NCBI GenBank assembly: GCA_020439605.1
Contig: JAGQSI010000018.1
Span: forward strand, 1-13,923
Direction of reading: 5' to 3'
DNA: 13,923 bases
From: Acidimicrobiales bacterium
Lineage (GTDB): Bacteria; Actinomycetota; Acidimicrobiia; Acidimicrobiales; Iamiaceae
Of the stretch, positions 12,264 to 13,923 are shown in pieces. The position numbers were made by a program, and so were the translations under genes. The first letter of the stretch is position 1, and every line of letters starts with the position of its first letter. The notes under the pieces are model-generated. The model searched no databases. It had not been told where the DNA came from and saw only the letters and a program-made list of their open reading frames with translations.

Positions 12264-13832
12264 GTGACTACCTCTACGGTTGCACAGTCGTCTGTGGTCG
12301 ATTCGGGGCTTGAAGCGCCGACTATCCACCTTGACGCTCGCGCAGGGCGACGGCTGGTTAGACGGACGCGCCGTCAATTACTGCCCGCTATTGCGTTCGC
12401 AAACCTTGCCGGTGTCGCGTTGGTGATCGCGTGCATTGTCTGGGTTCTGCCTGGCGGCAAGGTGGACAACGTCGGACGAGTCATAGCTTTCAACTCGGTT
12501 CTTGGCGCCATCTATCTAGCGCTAGTCATTCCGGTTGGTGTGTTCTGGGGGGAGGGTTGGCTGCGCAGTGGACGCAAGTGGCTTCAAGAGGAACGCCTAC
12601 CTACCGAAGCTGAAGTGACCGCGGTTCTGCGTACCCCGCTACGACTCTTCTTTGTGCACGCCACACTTTGGCTGGTTGGTGCCGTGCTGTTTGGGATTCT
12701 CAATGCATTTGTGGAACTCGAACTTGTGGCCCGGGTGGTCTTCACGATTGCCCTCGGCGGTCTCACCACTTCTGCGGTCACCTATCTGATCGCCGAAAGA
12801 ATCACTCGTCCCCTCGCCAAAGTTGCACTGAGTCAAAGAGCCGTAAAGACGCCGAGGCTTCCCGGTGTCACCACACGAACCTTGCTCGGCTGGGCGTTGG
12901 GTAGCGGCGTGCCTCTGGTGGGGCTGTTGATCACCGGGATCTTTGCTCTGGCAGAGCCGGCCGACGCCACCAAGACTCGCCTGGCCATCACCATGATCGT
13001 CTTGGCAGGCGCAGCACTACTAGTTGGCTCTTGGGTTGCCATGCTCGGCGCCAGAGCAGTGGCCGAGCCAATAATCAGTCTGCGCAAAGCCGTGGACAAG
13101 ATCGCCGATGGCGAGCTGTCGGCTCGTGTTGAGGTATCTGATGGCTCGGTGCTCGGCCTGCTGCAAGCAGGGTTCAATGACATGGCAGAGGGCCTAGAAG
13201 AACGCGAGGCGCTGCGCGACCTATATGGCCGTCAGGTGGGCGAGGACGTTGCCAAGGACGCCTTGGAACGAGGAACGGAACTAGGCGGAGAGTCGGTAGA
13301 GGTCGCGGTGTTGTTTGTGGACGTGGTTGGTTCCACCCAGCTCGCCACAACCTTGGCTCCAGAAGAAGTAGTGCGACGTCTGAACCGATTCTTCGGGGTC
13401 GTGGTGGATGAGGTTCATGCTCACGGTGGCTGGGTGAACAAGTTCCAAGGAGACGCAACTCTCGTGGTGTTCGGTGCCCCCAACCCCTTAGCTGGCTCTG
13501 CCACCAGGGCTCTGGCTGCGGCACGGATCCTTGCCCGACGCCTCCCCGTAGAAGTCCCTGAGCTTGAGGCCGGAATCGGTGTGGCATACGGACGCGTTGT
13601 TGCTGGAAACGTTGGCGATGAACGCAGGTTCGAGTTCACCGTCATTGGAGACCCTGTGAACGAAGCAGCCCGGCTGACCGAAGTTGCCAAGTCACATGAC
13701 CCGATGATCGTTGCTTCTGCCGAAGTTGTAGCTGCAGCAACCCGCATGGAAGCGTCGCGCTGGCGCCTCGATGGCACAGTGGAACTTCGGGGTCGTGCTC
13801 GCCAAACTCGCCTCGCGGTACCCATACGCTGA
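12264..13832 (+). CDS. Membrane-bound class III adenylate cyclase with HAMP domain
   Basis: Makes cAMP from ATP at the inner face of the membrane. Numbering from the GTG at 12264 (522 residues): six hydrophobic helices at about 40-62, 74-96, 127-148, 152-177, 209-231 and 239-262, a HAMP linker at about 264-316, and the cyclase domain from about 345. Metal-binding aspartates are D353 (F-V-D-V-V-G-S-T) and D397 (K-F-Q-G-D). The adenine-selecting pair is K393 and D463 (I-G-D-P-V-N), and the transition-state residues are N466 and R470 (N-E-A-A-R). All required residues are present, so activity and ATP preference are expected. The layout is that of mycobacterial Rv1318c-Rv1320c/Rv3645 cyclases. 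A TTG at 12180 would add 28 residues, including 10 encoded by the 29-bp repeat, so I prefer the GTG; a GTG at 12294 is also possible. The input signal is unknown. Confidence 0.92.
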   Translation: MTTSTVAQSSVVDSGLEAPTIHLDARAGRRLVRRTRRQLLPAIAFANLAGVALVIACIVWVLPGGKVDNVGRVIAFNSVLGAIYLALVIPVGVFWGEGWLRSGRKWLQEERLPTEAEVTAVLRTPLRLFFVHATLWLVGAVLFGILNAFVELELVARVVFTIALGGLTTSAVTYLIAERITRPLAKVALSQRAVKTPRLPGVTTRTLLGWALGSGVPLVGLLITGIFALAEPADATKTRLAITMIVLAGAALLVGSWVAMLGARAVAEPIISLRKAVDKIADGELSARVEVSDGSVLGLLQAGFNDMAEGLEEREALRDLYGRQVGEDVAKDALERGTELGGESVEVAVLFVDVVGSTQLATTLAPEEVVRRLNRFFGVVVDEVHAHGGWVNKFQGDATLVVFGAPNPLAGSATRALAAARILARRLPVEVPELEAGIGVAYGRVVAGNVGDERRFEFTVIGDPVNEAARLTEVAKSHDPMIVASAEVVAAATRMEASRWRLDGTVELRGRARQTRLAVPIR

Positions 13833-13878
13833 GAACGCGTAGCATGGCCAAGGCGACACGGACCGAAACGAAAGAGCC

Positions 13879-13923
13879 ATGGCCGATCTCATCACTGCCC
13901 TAGAGAACATCGTTGGAGCATCG
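13879..13923 (+). CDS. Start of a gene cut by the window edge, possibly FAD-linked oxidase
   Basis: An ATG at 13879, 46 bases after the cyclase stop, opens a frame of 15 codons (M-A-D-L-I-T-A-L-E-N-I-V-G-A-S) that reaches the edge without a stop. A weak purine-rich GAAAGAG lies just before it. The residues resemble the extreme N-terminus of glycolate-oxidase-type FAD-linked oxidases (L-x-x-I-V-G), but 15 residues are too few to be sure. Confidence 0.35.
   Translation, partial: MADLITALENIVGAS

Noticed and set aside
1..13923. CRISPR arrays, tRNA or rRNA genes, insertion-sequence transposases, replication origin
   Set aside because: No regularly spaced repeats, no recognisable structural RNA and no transposase or integrase frame were seen on either strand; the only long direct repeat noticed is the 29-bp pair.

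Overview
The window looks like chromosomal DNA of a moderately high-GC actinobacterium, plausibly of the class Acidimicrobiia or a relative. The basis is the GC-rich coding, frequent GTG and TTG starts, apparently leaderless genes, a class III cyclase with six membrane helices and a HAMP domain, and a type IV pilus locus of the kind found in free-living actinobacteria. The exact lineage is inference.

Region 1 (1-8719) is a type IV pilus locus with two divergent arms. The left arm, on the minus strand, runs pilB (extension ATPase), pilC (platform protein), a small prepilin, and a large prepilin with fibronectin type III domains that runs off the window edge. The right arm, on the plus strand, begins with trmB (tRNA m7G methyltransferase), followed by two large prepilins that each end in a DNRLRE-type domain and by a PilX-like minor pilin. 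Pilin genes within each arm overlap by 1 or 4 bases, so translation is probably coupled. The two arms appear to encode paralogous pilin cores (a short type A and a long type B) carrying different C-terminal modules. This suggests a pilus whose minor pilins display interchangeable adhesive or carbohydrate-binding domains. No retraction ATPase, prepilin peptidase or PilMNO genes are present in the window.

Region 2 (8749-11063) holds ordinary chromosomal genes: a hexapeptide-repeat acyltransferase (minus), a small three-helix membrane protein that looks leaderless (plus), and an aldo/keto reductase of the potassium-channel beta-subunit type (minus).

Region 3 (11095-12235) is a compact toxin-antitoxin-like module between two identical 29-bp direct repeats. 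It has an intact helix-turn-helix antitoxin-type gene with a palindromic operator candidate and a leaderless promoter, followed by what appears to be the C-terminal remnant of its nucleotidyltransferase-type toxin. Removing one repeat plus the module would leave the reductase and the cyclase as divergent neighbours, so this looks like an insertion.

Region 4 (12264-13923) contains a membrane-bound class III adenylate cyclase with all catalytic residues visible, then the first 15 codons of a gene cut by the window edge.
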